Shown piece by piece: positions 37,161 to 45,057 of a stretch of DNA of 64,000 bases (position 1 is the stretch's first letter; each line of letters opens with the position of its first letter). Position numbers and translations under genes: made by a program. This DNA comes from Bifidobacterium phasiani (GTDB lineage Bacteria; Actinomycetota; Actinomycetes; Actinomycetales; Bifidobacteriaceae): assembly GCF_019331775.1 (NCBI RefSeq), contig NZ_JAHBBD010000007.1, positions 52,019 to 116,018 of the forward strand, read 5' to 3'. Below the pieces are notes generated by a model that was not told where the DNA came from, searched no databases, and was given only the letters and a program-made list of their open reading frames with translations.

Positions 37161-37189
37161 TCCGCAGTCATCTCATCCGAAGCCGGGCA

Positions 37190-38092
37190 TCACCCCTTCA
37201 CGGAGCCGGACATCGACTCCTGGTAGAACCGCTGCATGATGATGAACAGGATCGCGATCGGGATCGACACGCACACCGCGCCGGCGGCGAAGCGCGCGTA
37301 CCAGTCGTTGATGTACTGCTGCTGCAGCATCGTGTACAGGCCCAGCGCCACCGTGTAGTTGTCCTGCGTGCGGGCGATCGAGCGCGCCATCACGAAGTCG
37401 AGCCACGGGGTCAGGAACGAGGTCAGCGCCTGGTAGACGATCATCGGCTTGCAGATCGGGATGATGATCTTCGTGAACACCTGCAGCCGCGTGCAGCCGT
37501 CGAGGTACGCGGCCTCGTCCAGCGACATCGGGATGGTGTCCATGTAGCCCTTCATCACGTAGAAGCCCGCGCCCGAGCCGGCGGCGTACACCAGGATTAG
37601 CGCGAAGATCACCACCGAGCCCTCGGTCAGGCCGAGCGCCTTGAGGATGAAGTACACGGCGATGACCGACATGATCGAGGGGAACATGCCGAGCACCAGC
37701 GCGATGTTCATGAACGCCTTGCGCATGCGGAAGCGCAGGCGGCTCATGCAGAACGCCACCGACAGCACGAAGAACACGCTGATGACGCACACGAAGACCG
37801 CGATGATCAGCGTGTTCATGAACATGCGCGGGAAGTCGAGCACGTCGGTCTGCGTGAACAGCTGCACGTAGTTGTCCACCGTGTACTCGGTCGGGAAGAA
37901 CGTGTCCTGGTAGGGCGTGGTGTTCTTGTTGAAGCTCTCGAACACCACCCAGACCACCGGCAGCACCCAGATGACGCCCAGGATCGTCAGGATCGCGTAG
38001 ATGGCGGCGTCGCCGGCGATCCGGCGCTTGCGCTGGTCGTGGAGGAACCCTCCACCGTTGGCGGCGCGAACGGCCGCGGTTGCCTTGCTCAC
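37190..38092 (-). CDS. ABC maltodextrin-type permease, MalG type, operon 1 (300 aa)
   Basis: A MalG-like permease with about six membrane segments. The EAA loop is SLDEAAYLDGCTRLQVFTKI, and it ends FYQESMSGSVKG like other MalG proteins. The start is a GTG at 38092 that overlaps the upstream permease stop (GTGA) and follows AAGGAGG, so translation is coupled. It is the third gene of a lipoprotein-permease-permease operon that has a close paralog at 51952-55522. The likely cargo is maltose or maltodextrin, with an ATPase encoded elsewhere. Confidence 0.94.
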   Translation of the reverse strand: MSKATAAVRAANGGGFLHDQRKRRIAGDAAIYAILTILGVIWVLPVVWVVFESFNKNTTPYQDTFFPTEYTVDNYVQLFTQTDVLDFPRMFMNTLIIAVFVCVISVFFVLSVAFCMSRLRFRMRKAFMNIALVLGMFPSIMSVIAVYFILKALGLTEGSVVIFALILVYAAGSGAGFYVMKGYMDTIPMSLDEAAYLDGCTRLQVFTKIIIPICKPMIVYQALTSFLTPWLDFVMARSIARTQDNYTVALGLYTMLQQQYINDWYARFAAGAVCVSIPIAILFIIMQRFYQESMSGSVKG

Positions 38093-39486
38093 CGGAAGCC
38101 TCCTTCGTTCTTGTAGGAACCGCTGCTGCGGTACGTGATCAGCGAGACGACCGCCAGCACCACGAACGTGAAGATGCCGATGACCGCACCGATGTTGTAG
38201 TCGCCGCGATCCACCGTGAGCTTGTACAGCCAGGTGACCAGCAGGTCGGTGGAGCCGGCGGACGCGCCCACCGGCGTCGGGTCGCCGCCCGACAGCAGGT
38301 AGATGACGTTGAAGTTGTTCACGTTCGCGGTGAACGTGGTGATCAGGTACGGCGTGAGCACGAACAGCATGTACGGCATCGTGATCCTCACGAAGGTCTG
38401 CCACCAGTTCGCGCCGTCGATCCTGGCGGCCTCGTACTGCTCCGCGGGGATGTTCTGCAGGATGCCCGTCACCTGCATGATCGTGAACGGGATGCCCACC
38501 CACAGGTTGATGACGATGACGGTCACGCGCGCCCACGTCGGGTCGGTGAAGAACGGCAGCGGCTGGTCGATCCATCCGAGCGCGCTCAGCACGCGGTTGA
38601 CGATGCCCTCCTGCTGGAGCATGGTGCGCATGACCAGCAGCGACACGAACTGCGGCACCGCCATCGACAGCGAGAACAGCGCGCGCCAGAAGCCCTTGCC
38701 GCGGATGGTCTTGCGGTTGATCGCCATCGCGAGGAACGTGCCGAAGAAGAAGTTCAGGAAGGTCGCGAAGAACGCCCACACCAGCGTCCACGCCAGCACC
38801 TGGCCGAACAGCCCGGCGTTCACCTCGCCGGACAGGCCGAAGATCGAGGTGAAGTTCTCGAGCCCGACCCAGTCGAACAGCTGCACGTGGTCGGAGTCGT
38901 AGCTGGTGAACGCCATGCTCATCATGAACAGCGTCGGCAGGATCGTGAATCCGAGCACGCCGGCGACCGGCAGGCCCAGCAGCAGGTCGTGGGCCTTGAG
39001 GTCCGTGAACGCGCGCAGGTCGTCGACCAGCGTCGGGGCGGCGCCGTCGCGCTCCTTGAGCTTCTGCGCCTTGTAGGCGCTGCGGACGGCGACCGTCCAG
39101 AACCAGACGAAGGCCGCGATGATGAACAGCGTGGCCACGCCGTACAGCAGCACGATGACCGAGTTGTCGCCCTGGTCGTACAGCCAGTAGCCCTGCTCGT
39201 TCATGTGCTTGGTCTGGGTGCGCCAGCCCAGCGACGGGATCATCGCGATGTTCGCGACGCCCGTGCGGACGATGAAGACGACGAAGCCGATTTCGACGGC
39301 GAGGAAGGCGAGGCCCTTGACGACCTGCCCGCGCGCCAGGTTGCCCAGGCCGAGCACGACGGCGGAGAGGCGGGTGGCCGCGTCGCCGTCGCGGAACGCG
39401 GCGCGGACCGTGTACGGGGACGGCGCGACGTCGTCCGGCGACGCGGACCTGCCGCGGAGTCGCCCGATGGTGGAGGATAAGCTCAT
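38089..39486 (-). CDS. ABC maltodextrin-type permease, MalF type, operon 1 (465 aa)
   Basis: Longer than the usual permease because of an N-terminal region with two to three extra hydrophobic segments, as in MalF. The core has PTLFMMSMAFTSYDSDHVQL, the EAA loop YEAARIDGANWWQTFVRI, and ends SLITYRSSGSYKNEGGFR. It forms the translocation channel with the MalG-type partner. The start at 39486 follows AAAGGA. It is cotranscribed with the lipoprotein gene 10 bases upstream. Confidence 0.94.
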   Translation of the reverse strand: MSLSSTIGRLRGRSASPDDVAPSPYTVRAAFRDGDAATRLSAVVLGLGNLARGQVVKGLAFLAVEIGFVVFIVRTGVANIAMIPSLGWRTQTKHMNEQGYWLYDQGDNSVIVLLYGVATLFIIAAFVWFWTVAVRSAYKAQKLKERDGAAPTLVDDLRAFTDLKAHDLLLGLPVAGVLGFTILPTLFMMSMAFTSYDSDHVQLFDWVGLENFTSIFGLSGEVNAGLFGQVLAWTLVWAFFATFLNFFFGTFLAMAINRKTIRGKGFWRALFSLSMAVPQFVSLLVMRTMLQQEGIVNRVLSALGWIDQPLPFFTDPTWARVTVIVINLWVGIPFTIMQVTGILQNIPAEQYEAARIDGANWWQTFVRITMPYMLFVLTPYLITTFTANVNNFNVIYLLSGGDPTPVGASAGSTDLLVTWLYKLTVDRGDYNIGAVIGIFTFVVLAVVSLITYRSSGSYKNEGGFR

Positions 39487-39496
39487 GGTGGTTCCT

Positions 39497-40729
39497 TTAC
39501 TTCAGGGAGTCGTAGGCCGAGTTCCAGGCCTCGGTCTTCTCGGCGGCGTTGGCGGCGGTCACGTCGCCGTTGATGATGGCCTTGCCGAAGTTCTCGCACG
39601 GCTTCCAGAAGTCGTTCATCTCGGCAAGCGATGGCTGCGCCACCGACGTGTTGTTCACGGTGTCCAGCTGGGCGACGGCCACCGGGTCGTCGGCGACCTC
39701 GGAATCGGCGGCGAGCGAGGTATCGGTGGGGATGAAGCCGATGCTTTCGTATCGGCTCAGCTGGCTTTCCGCGGTGCCCAGGAAGGCGGCGAACTGGCAC
39801 GCGGCGATGGGCTGGTCGCTGTAGGGGTTCCATGCGACCGCGGTGGAACCCGCGAACGCGCGCATCTGGACCTGCTTACCGTTGAGGTTGTATGACGGCA
39901 GCTGCGCGACGCCGAAGTTCTCGCCGAGCGCCTCCTTGACGTTCACCGAATCCCACGAGCCGGAAAACAGCACGTCGACCGTGCCGTTCTGGATGCCGGC
40001 CAGGCCGGCGCCGTCGGCGTCGTTGACGAAGTTCGGGTTGTTGCGCAGCCCGACCAGGTATTCGGTCACCTCGCTGGCCTTCTCCCCCGAGAAGTCCACG
40101 CCGGCGGACACGTCGGTGCCGTCCTCGCCGAAGATCGTGTTGCCGTTGCCCATGTAGAAGGCCGGCAGGTACCACGAGTTCGTCATCGGGAACGAGACCA
40201 CGCCCTTGGCCAGCAGCGCGTCGAAGGACCTGACGTCCTCCTCGGTGTACACGCTCGCGTCGTAGTACATGAACCAGGTGTTGCCGCTCAGCGGCACGCC
40301 GTAGATCTCGCCGTCCTCGGCGGTGACGGTCTGGATCGACACGTCGTCGTTCTGCTCCCTGATCTGCTCGACGGCGTCGCGGCTCATCTGCCCGATGGCC
40401 CCGGCGTCGAGCAGCGTGCCGAGCTGGTCGGAGGCGTAGACGTACACGTCGGCGCCGGCGCTCGGGTCCTGACGCATCATCGTCGGCGCGTCCGCGGACG
40501 AGACGACGGCGTTGTTCCAGGTGATGTCGTATTCCGGGTGCTCCTCCTCGAACGCGCGCTCCATGGTCTGCAGCCAGGCGTCCTGCGACGACTGCTCCTC
40601 CTGGGACGTCCACACGGTGAGCGTCACGGATGCATCCGACGCGGAGCCGGGCCCGCACGCGGCCAGCCCGATCAGCATGGCGAGCGTGCACACCGCCCCG
40701 ACCCGCCGCATACCTGATCTGTTCATCAT
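39497..40729 (-). CDS. Maltose/maltodextrin-binding lipoprotein, operon 1 (410 aa)
   Basis: A MalE-like family 1 solute-binding protein. The signal peptide ends in the lipobox GLAAC, and TLTVWTSQEEQSSQDAW starts the mature fold. GNTWFMYYD and FAGSTAVAWNPYS correspond to sugar-binding segments of MalE proteins. It is anchored outside the membrane and feeds the two permeases. AAGGAG precedes a tandem ATG-ATG, so the true start may be 40726. A LacI-type site is at 40815-40828. The paralog at 54275-55522 shares long stretches (EEEHPEY, TFASDQLGTLLDAGAIGQ-like). Confidence 0.93.
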   Translation of the reverse strand: MMNRSGMRRVGAVCTLAMLIGLAACGPGSASDASVTLTVWTSQEEQSSQDAWLQTMERAFEEEHPEYDITWNNAVVSSADAPTMMRQDPSAGADVYVYASDQLGTLLDAGAIGQMSRDAVEQIREQNDDVSIQTVTAEDGEIYGVPLSGNTWFMYYDASVYTEEDVRSFDALLAKGVVSFPMTNSWYLPAFYMGNGNTIFGEDGTDVSAGVDFSGEKASEVTEYLVGLRNNPNFVNDADGAGLAGIQNGTVDVLFSGSWDSVNVKEALGENFGVAQLPSYNLNGKQVQMRAFAGSTAVAWNPYSDQPIAACQFAAFLGTAESQLSRYESIGFIPTDTSLAADSEVADDPVAVAQLDTVNNTSVAQPSLAEMNDFWKPCENFGKAIINGDVTAANAAEKTEAWNSAYDSLK

Positions 40730-40814
40730 TGAACTCCTTAGGGATGTTCCTTCTCTGTTCTTCGATTACCGTCAGCAATACCCATGCCCACGGCTCGCTT
40801 CAGCATACCTCGGA

Positions 40815-40828
40815 TGTAATCGATTGTA
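40815..40828. promoter_or_regulatory. LacI-type operator before ABC operon 1
   Basis: TGTAATCGATTGTA has a palindromic AATCGATT core and the 14-base geometry of the other sites. It lies 86 bases upstream of the lipoprotein start, in the region shared with the divergent GH13 gene. Confidence 0.5.
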
Positions 40829-40895
40829 AAATGGCCGTTCATATCCTACAATGAACAACCGTACGCAAAGCCGCTTTCGGCGACCCATATCAAAA

Positions 40896-40909
40896 TGAAA
40901 TCGGTTGCA
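40896..40909. promoter_or_regulatory. LacI-type operator before GH13 gene at 40992
   Basis: TGAAATCGGTTGCA matches the 14-base operator pattern with one good arm (GTTGCA). It is 83 bases upstream of the GH13 start. Together with the site at 40815 it covers both divergent promoters. Confidence 0.5.
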
Positions 40910-40991
40910 ATACCAGCCGACCGAACGCAACGGCGCACCGGGCGGACCGGCGGGCCGCGCGGCACGGAGACGAGAAAGGACGGACGAGGCC

Positions 40992-42815
40992 ATGACCACC
41001 GAACAGCGAGCATCGCTCCCCGACACGACGCGCACGAACGGCGCGACGCCGAACCCGTGGTGGGCGAACGCCGTCGTCTACCAGATCTACCCGCGCAGCT
41101 TCCAGGACTCCGACGGCGACGGCATCGGCGACATCCCCGGCATCATCAGCCGGCTGGACTATCTCGCCGACCTGGGCGTCGACGTGATCTGGCTGTCGCC
41201 GGTGTTCAGGTCCCCGCAGGACGACAACGGCTACGACATCGCCGACTACCAGGACATCGAGCCGATGTTCGGCACCATGGACGACATGGACCGGCTCATC
41301 GCGGCCGTCCATGAGCGCGGGATGAAGCTCATCATGGACCTGGTGGTCAACCACACCTCCGACGAGCACGCGTGGTTCCAGGCCTCGCGCGACAAGGACG
41401 ACCCGCACGCCGACTGGTACATCTGGCGCAAGGCACGGCCCGGATTCAAGCCGGGCGAGCCCGGGGCCGAGCCGAACCGCTGGGGCTCGTACTTCGGCGG
41501 CTCCATCTGGCAGTACGACGAGCGGCGCGGCGAATACTACCTCCACCAGTACTCCCGCAAGCAGCCGGACCTGAACTGGGAGAACCCGGCGGTGCGCCAT
41601 GCGGTGTACGACATGATGAACTGGTGGATGGACCGCGGCATCGACGGCTTCCGCATGGACGTCATCACCCAGATCTCCAAGCCGTACGACGCCGCCGGGC
41701 TGCTGCCGGGCGAGGAGGGCGCCTCGGTCGACGAGCTGCCGCTCGGCCCGGAGGGCTACTCCAACGCCTTCCCGTTCTGTTCGGACGGCCCGCGCCTGGA
41801 CGAGTACCTGGCCGAGATGCGCCGCGAGGTGTTCGCCGGGCGCGAGGGCTTCATCACCGTCGGCGAGGCGCCGGGCATCACCCCGGAGCGCAACCGCCAC
41901 ATCACCGACCCGAGAAACGGCGAACTCGACATGCTGTTCATCTTCAACCACACCGACGTGGACCACGGCGAGCAGTCGATGTGGGACGTGGTGCCGTGGA
42001 GGCTCACCGACCTCAAGGCCACGCTCGGCGGACAGCAGCGGGCCGTGGCCGACGCCGGGTGGGCGAGCCTGTTCTTCTGCAATCACGATCAGCCGCGTGT
42101 GGTCTCGCGCTGGGGCGACGACTCGAACGAGGAGTCGCGCGCGCGTTCGGCGAAGGCGATCGGCCTGCTGCTGCACATGCACCGCGGCACCCCGTACGTC
42201 TACCAGGGCGAGGAGCTGGGCATGACCAACGCCCACTTCACCTCGCTCGACCAGTATCAGGACATCCAGTCGCACAACATGTACCGGCAGCGCGTCCTCG
42301 ACGCGGGGATCGTCACGCACGAGCAGATGATGGACAGCCTGGCGCAGATGAGCCGCGACAACGCCCGCACGCCGATGCAGTGGGACGCCTCGAAGTACGC
42401 CGGGTTCATGCCGGCGGACGCCGACGTGGAACCCTGGCTGACCGTCAACCCGAATCACGAGGTCATCAACGCGGCCGCCGAGGTGGACGACCCGCGGTCG
42501 GTGCATGCGTTCTACAAGCGGCTGATCGCCCTGCGGCATGAGGATCCGACGGTCGCCGCCGGCGACTGGACGCTGGTGGATGCCGATGACGAGTCCGTGT
42601 ACGCGTTCACCCGCACGCTGGGCGACGAGACGCTGCTGGTCATGGTCAACATGACCGGCGGCGGCGCCCGTATCCCAAGCGAATGCCGCGGACTGCTCGG
42701 CGGCGAGATCGATGCCGATGCCGTGCTGATCGCCACGTACGATCCGGAGCATGCGGCGCGGTCGGCGAGCGCAGGCGCGCTGGCCCCGTGGGAGGGCATG
42801 GTCGTGCGGCTGTGA
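40992..42815 (+). CDS. GH13 oligo-1,6-glucosidase/alpha-glucosidase (607 aa)
   Basis: A GH13 enzyme of the oligo-1,6-glucosidase (GH13_31) type. It has WWANAVVYQIYPRSF near the start, catalytic D223 (GFRMDVI), E292 (VGEAPG) and D366 (NHDQPRV), and QPDLNWENP. A valine after the nucleophile (DVI) is associated with alpha-1,6 linkages (isomaltose, panose) rather than alpha-1,4. It is cytoplasmic with no signal peptide. The start at 40992 is preceded by GACGAGG; upstream in-frame codons lack a site and are compositionally poor. It is divergent from ABC operon 1 and probably co-regulated by the LacI gene that converges on it. Confidence 0.92.
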   Translation: MTTEQRASLPDTTRTNGATPNPWWANAVVYQIYPRSFQDSDGDGIGDIPGIISRLDYLADLGVDVIWLSPVFRSPQDDNGYDIADYQDIEPMFGTMDDMDRLIAAVHERGMKLIMDLVVNHTSDEHAWFQASRDKDDPHADWYIWRKARPGFKPGEPGAEPNRWGSYFGGSIWQYDERRGEYYLHQYSRKQPDLNWENPAVRHAVYDMMNWWMDRGIDGFRMDVITQISKPYDAAGLLPGEEGASVDELPLGPEGYSNAFPFCSDGPRLDEYLAEMRREVFAGREGFITVGEAPGITPERNRHITDPRNGELDMLFIFNHTDVDHGEQSMWDVVPWRLTDLKATLGGQQRAVADAGWASLFFCNHDQPRVVSRWGDDSNEESRARSAKAIGLLLHMHRGTPYVYQGEELGMTNAHFTSLDQYQDIQSHNMYRQRVLDAGIVTHEQMMDSLAQMSRDNARTPMQWDASKYAGFMPADADVEPWLTVNPNHEVINAAAEVDDPRSVHAFYKRLIALRHEDPTVAAGDWTLVDADDESVYAFTRTLGDETLLVMVNMTGGGARIPSECRGLLGGEIDADAVLIATYDPEHAARSASAGALAPWEGMVVRL

Positions 42816-42934
42816 CCGCCCCGCCGCCGGCCGCGATGCGGCCGTGCCGTCGGACGTCGCCGCGATCGGCGTCGGCGGCACGGCCGTGTTGCGCGCGCCG
42901 CGCGGCTGCGCATGGCACGTGGGGGAAGGCGGAA

Positions 42935-43951
42935 TCAGCGCGGCGAGTCCGAGCCGCGCAGCATGAGCTGGATGGGGGCCGTCTCATGCGGGTGGTCGAG
43001 ATGGTCGCCGTTGATCAGGGCCAGCACCTTGTTCGCGGCGACCACTCCCATCGTCTCCGGATGCTGGCGGACCGTGGTCAGCTGCATGACCTCGGCGTAG
43101 GTGCCGTCGTCGAACCCGACCATCGAGAAGTCGCGCGGCGCCACATGCCCGTAGCGCGCCAGGCGGTACAGCAGCGGCACGGCGAACATGTCGGCCTGGC
43201 AGCAGATCGCGTCGGGGAACTCGTCGAGCGCGAGCAGGCTGCTCAGCGCCTCGTTGGTCACCTCGGTGTTGCGCGGCACGTGGATCACCTGCCACTGCAG
43301 GTCGTGGCTCCCCTCGTTCTCCCGGCACGCGCGGATGAACCCCTGCTCGCGCAGGTCGGTGCTGCAGGTCATCGACGGGATCGTGGTCGAGCACACGTAC
43401 ACGAGCCGCCGGTGCCCGGTGTTGATGAGGTAGGTGGCAGCCATGTGCATGCCGGCCACGTCGTCGATGCTGATCGAGGCGTCGAAGCCCTCGGTCCGCG
43501 GCACGTTGATGCCCACCAGCGGGATGCCGTTCTGCCTGAGCTGCTCGATCTGCCCCCGTTCGACGTCGAACGACGCGACGATGACCGCGTCCGTGTTGCC
43601 CCGCACCGGCATCGTCTCGAAGAAGTCGCGCCGGGATTCCGCGTCGTCGATGTCCTGGTACACCGTGATGTCGTAGCCGGCCGGCTGCAGCACGGAGTTG
43701 AGGCCCATCAGGACGGAGGCGTTGAACCAGCTCGTCAGCTGCTGGTTGATCAGCAGCGCGATGCGGTAGGACCGCCCCTGCTTGAGCGCCATGGCCGAAC
43801 GCGAGGTCTGGAAGTTGAGCCGTTTCGCGGCCTCCATCACCTTGCGGCGGGTCTTCTCCGACACCACCTCCGGGTGGGACAGCGTGCGCGACACCGTCGC
43901 CGTCGACACGCCGGCGGCCTCCGCCACGTCACGAATCACGGCCTTGGCCAT
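42935..43951 (-). CDS. LacI-family transcriptional regulator 2 (338 aa)
   Basis: The N-terminal helix-turn-helix and hinge are present (IRDVAEAAGVSTATVSRTL, AAKRLNFQTSRSAMAL), then a sugar-sensing domain with MVGFDDGTYAEVMQLTTVRQ near the end. It is closely related to regulator 3 at 58377 (shared LDEFPDAICCQ, SWFN, GFIRAC). The likely targets are ABC operon 1 and the neighbouring GH13 genes. The start at 43951 follows GGGAGG. No operator is visible at its own promoter. Confidence 0.93.
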   Translation of the reverse strand: MAKAVIRDVAEAAGVSTATVSRTLSHPEVVSEKTRRKVMEAAKRLNFQTSRSAMALKQGRSYRIALLINQQLTSWFNASVLMGLNSVLQPAGYDITVYQDIDDAESRRDFFETMPVRGNTDAVIVASFDVERGQIEQLRQNGIPLVGINVPRTEGFDASISIDDVAGMHMAATYLINTGHRRLVYVCSTTIPSMTCSTDLREQGFIRACRENEGSHDLQWQVIHVPRNTEVTNEALSSLLALDEFPDAICCQADMFAVPLLYRLARYGHVAPRDFSMVGFDDGTYAEVMQLTTVRQHPETMGVVAANKVLALINGDHLDHPHETAPIQLMLRGSDSPR

Positions 43952-44062
43952 GTGCGTCCCTCCCGCCGGTCGATCGATGCGCCGCGCGCCGATTCGCGCG
44001 CTCCCCAACCATCCTACGCAATCCCGCACGATCCGCCCAAACCGTGGCGCGCCACGGCCGCC

Positions 44063-44247
44063 GAACGCAACAGTAGGCACATTGGCGCTTCCGTAGGCAC
44101 TTGTGCCGCGGAATGACGGCAACGGCGATGGCGGCATCGGGCCGATTCCGCGGTTCCGCCGCGCGGCGTGCGCGGAGGCGGGTGCCTACGGAAGCGCCGA
44201 TGTGCCTACTCCAGCCGCCCGGCCCGCTCGCCGCCGGGCGCCGCGCC
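44063..44247. repeat. Inverted-repeat element, family 2, copy 2
   Basis: The second copy of the element at 36898-37080, same orientation. The core at 44074-44208 has 27-base terminal arms with a single mismatch, TAGGCACATTGG against CCGATGTGCCTA. The centre shares GGCGATGGCGGCATCGGGCC with copy 1. It lies upstream of the LacI regulator 2 promoter. The remaining 180 bases up to the VOC gene contain nothing I can name. Confidence 0.8.
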
Positions 44248-44426
44248 CGTTCACGCGCGCCCGGACCATCTTCCACAACTCCGCGCGCACCCATCACGGA
44301 CAGGCGTCGCACCGCAGCACCGACAAAAGCCGTCGTCAGAAGTCCGATACGGCGTCATTGCAGATATGTTGCCGCATAGAGTGCCCCGAACAACCCGGCT
44401 GGCCGTGCCCGACCGTTCGCACTCCG

Positions 44427-44858
44427 TCAGAACCGCAGCAGCCCGTCCTCGTCGTACCGGAAGTCCGGACCCCAGGCGACTTCCCAGTAGTATCCGTCGG
44501 GGTCGGCGAAGTAGGCGTGGTACCCGCCCCAGAACACGTCCTGCGGCTCCTTGACGACCGTGCCGCCGGCACGCCTGACAAGCCCGATGACCTCGTCCAC
44601 CTCGTTACGCCGCTCCACGTTGTAGGTCAGCGTGATGCCGCCGAATCCGTCCGCGATGCGCGGCGGGTCGTCCCCACCGATGTCCTTCGCCAGTCCGTCG
44701 AGCGGGAACAGCTCGAACTTGGTGCCGGGAGTGTCGAAGAAGCACACGCCCGGCTCGTCGTCCGCGCAGGTGGCCCGGAACCCCAGGCCGTCCCGGTAGA
44801 AGCGGACCGACCGCCGCATGTCACGCACGCCCAGGCATATGCAGGTGATCTTGTTCAT
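44427..44858 (-). CDS. VOC-superfamily (glyoxalase/bleomycin resistance-like) protein (143 aa)
   Basis: Two beta-alpha-beta-beta-beta half-repeats of the vicinal oxygen chelate fold. The first begins MNKITCICLGVRDMRRSVRFYR and the second ends YHAYFADPDGYYWEVAW, the most conserved VOC signature with the metal-ligand glutamate. These small cytoplasmic proteins bind a divalent metal and act as lyases, dioxygenases or drug-binding proteins; the function here is unknown. The start at 44858 is preceded by GGAGG. It stands alone between sugar genes. Confidence 0.88.
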   Translation of the reverse strand: MNKITCICLGVRDMRRSVRFYRDGLGFRATCADDEPGVCFFDTPGTKFELFPLDGLAKDIGGDDPPRIADGFGGITLTYNVERRNEVDEVIGLVRRAGGTVVKEPQDVFWGGYHAYFADPDGYYWEVAWGPDFRYDEDGLLRF

Positions 44859-44913
44859 GCCTATATCCTCCGTTCGGCAGGCCCCATCCGTCGCATCGCG
44901 CCCGCGGACGGAA

Positions 44914-44953
44914 AGACTCCCCGCCCCACGCGGAAGTATGGGACGGGGAGTCT
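44914..44953 (-). terminator. Hairpin downstream of malQ
   Basis: AGACTCCCCGCCCC pairs with GGGACGGGGAGTCT over 14 bases with one mismatch around a 12-base loop. It lies 100 bases after the malQ stop on the minus strand. It probably terminates malQ transcripts, although the following T-tract is weak. Confidence 0.65.
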
Positions 44954-45057
44954 GCAAGGGATAGGAGACAACAACGATTGGTTTCGGGCCGCGACCGCAG
45001 TTCGCGGCCCTGGTCGTGCCGGCGCGCCGTGCTGCCCGGGCACGCCGGCACGGCCGG

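Noticed and set aside
36809..37171. Minus-strand open frame of 120 codons in the family 2 repeat
   Set aside because: A similar peptide (GHIGASVGTRLRA, AAEPRNRPDAAIA) appears from copy 2 only because the DNA repeat is duplicated; the frame has no start signal and palindromic content explains the similarity.
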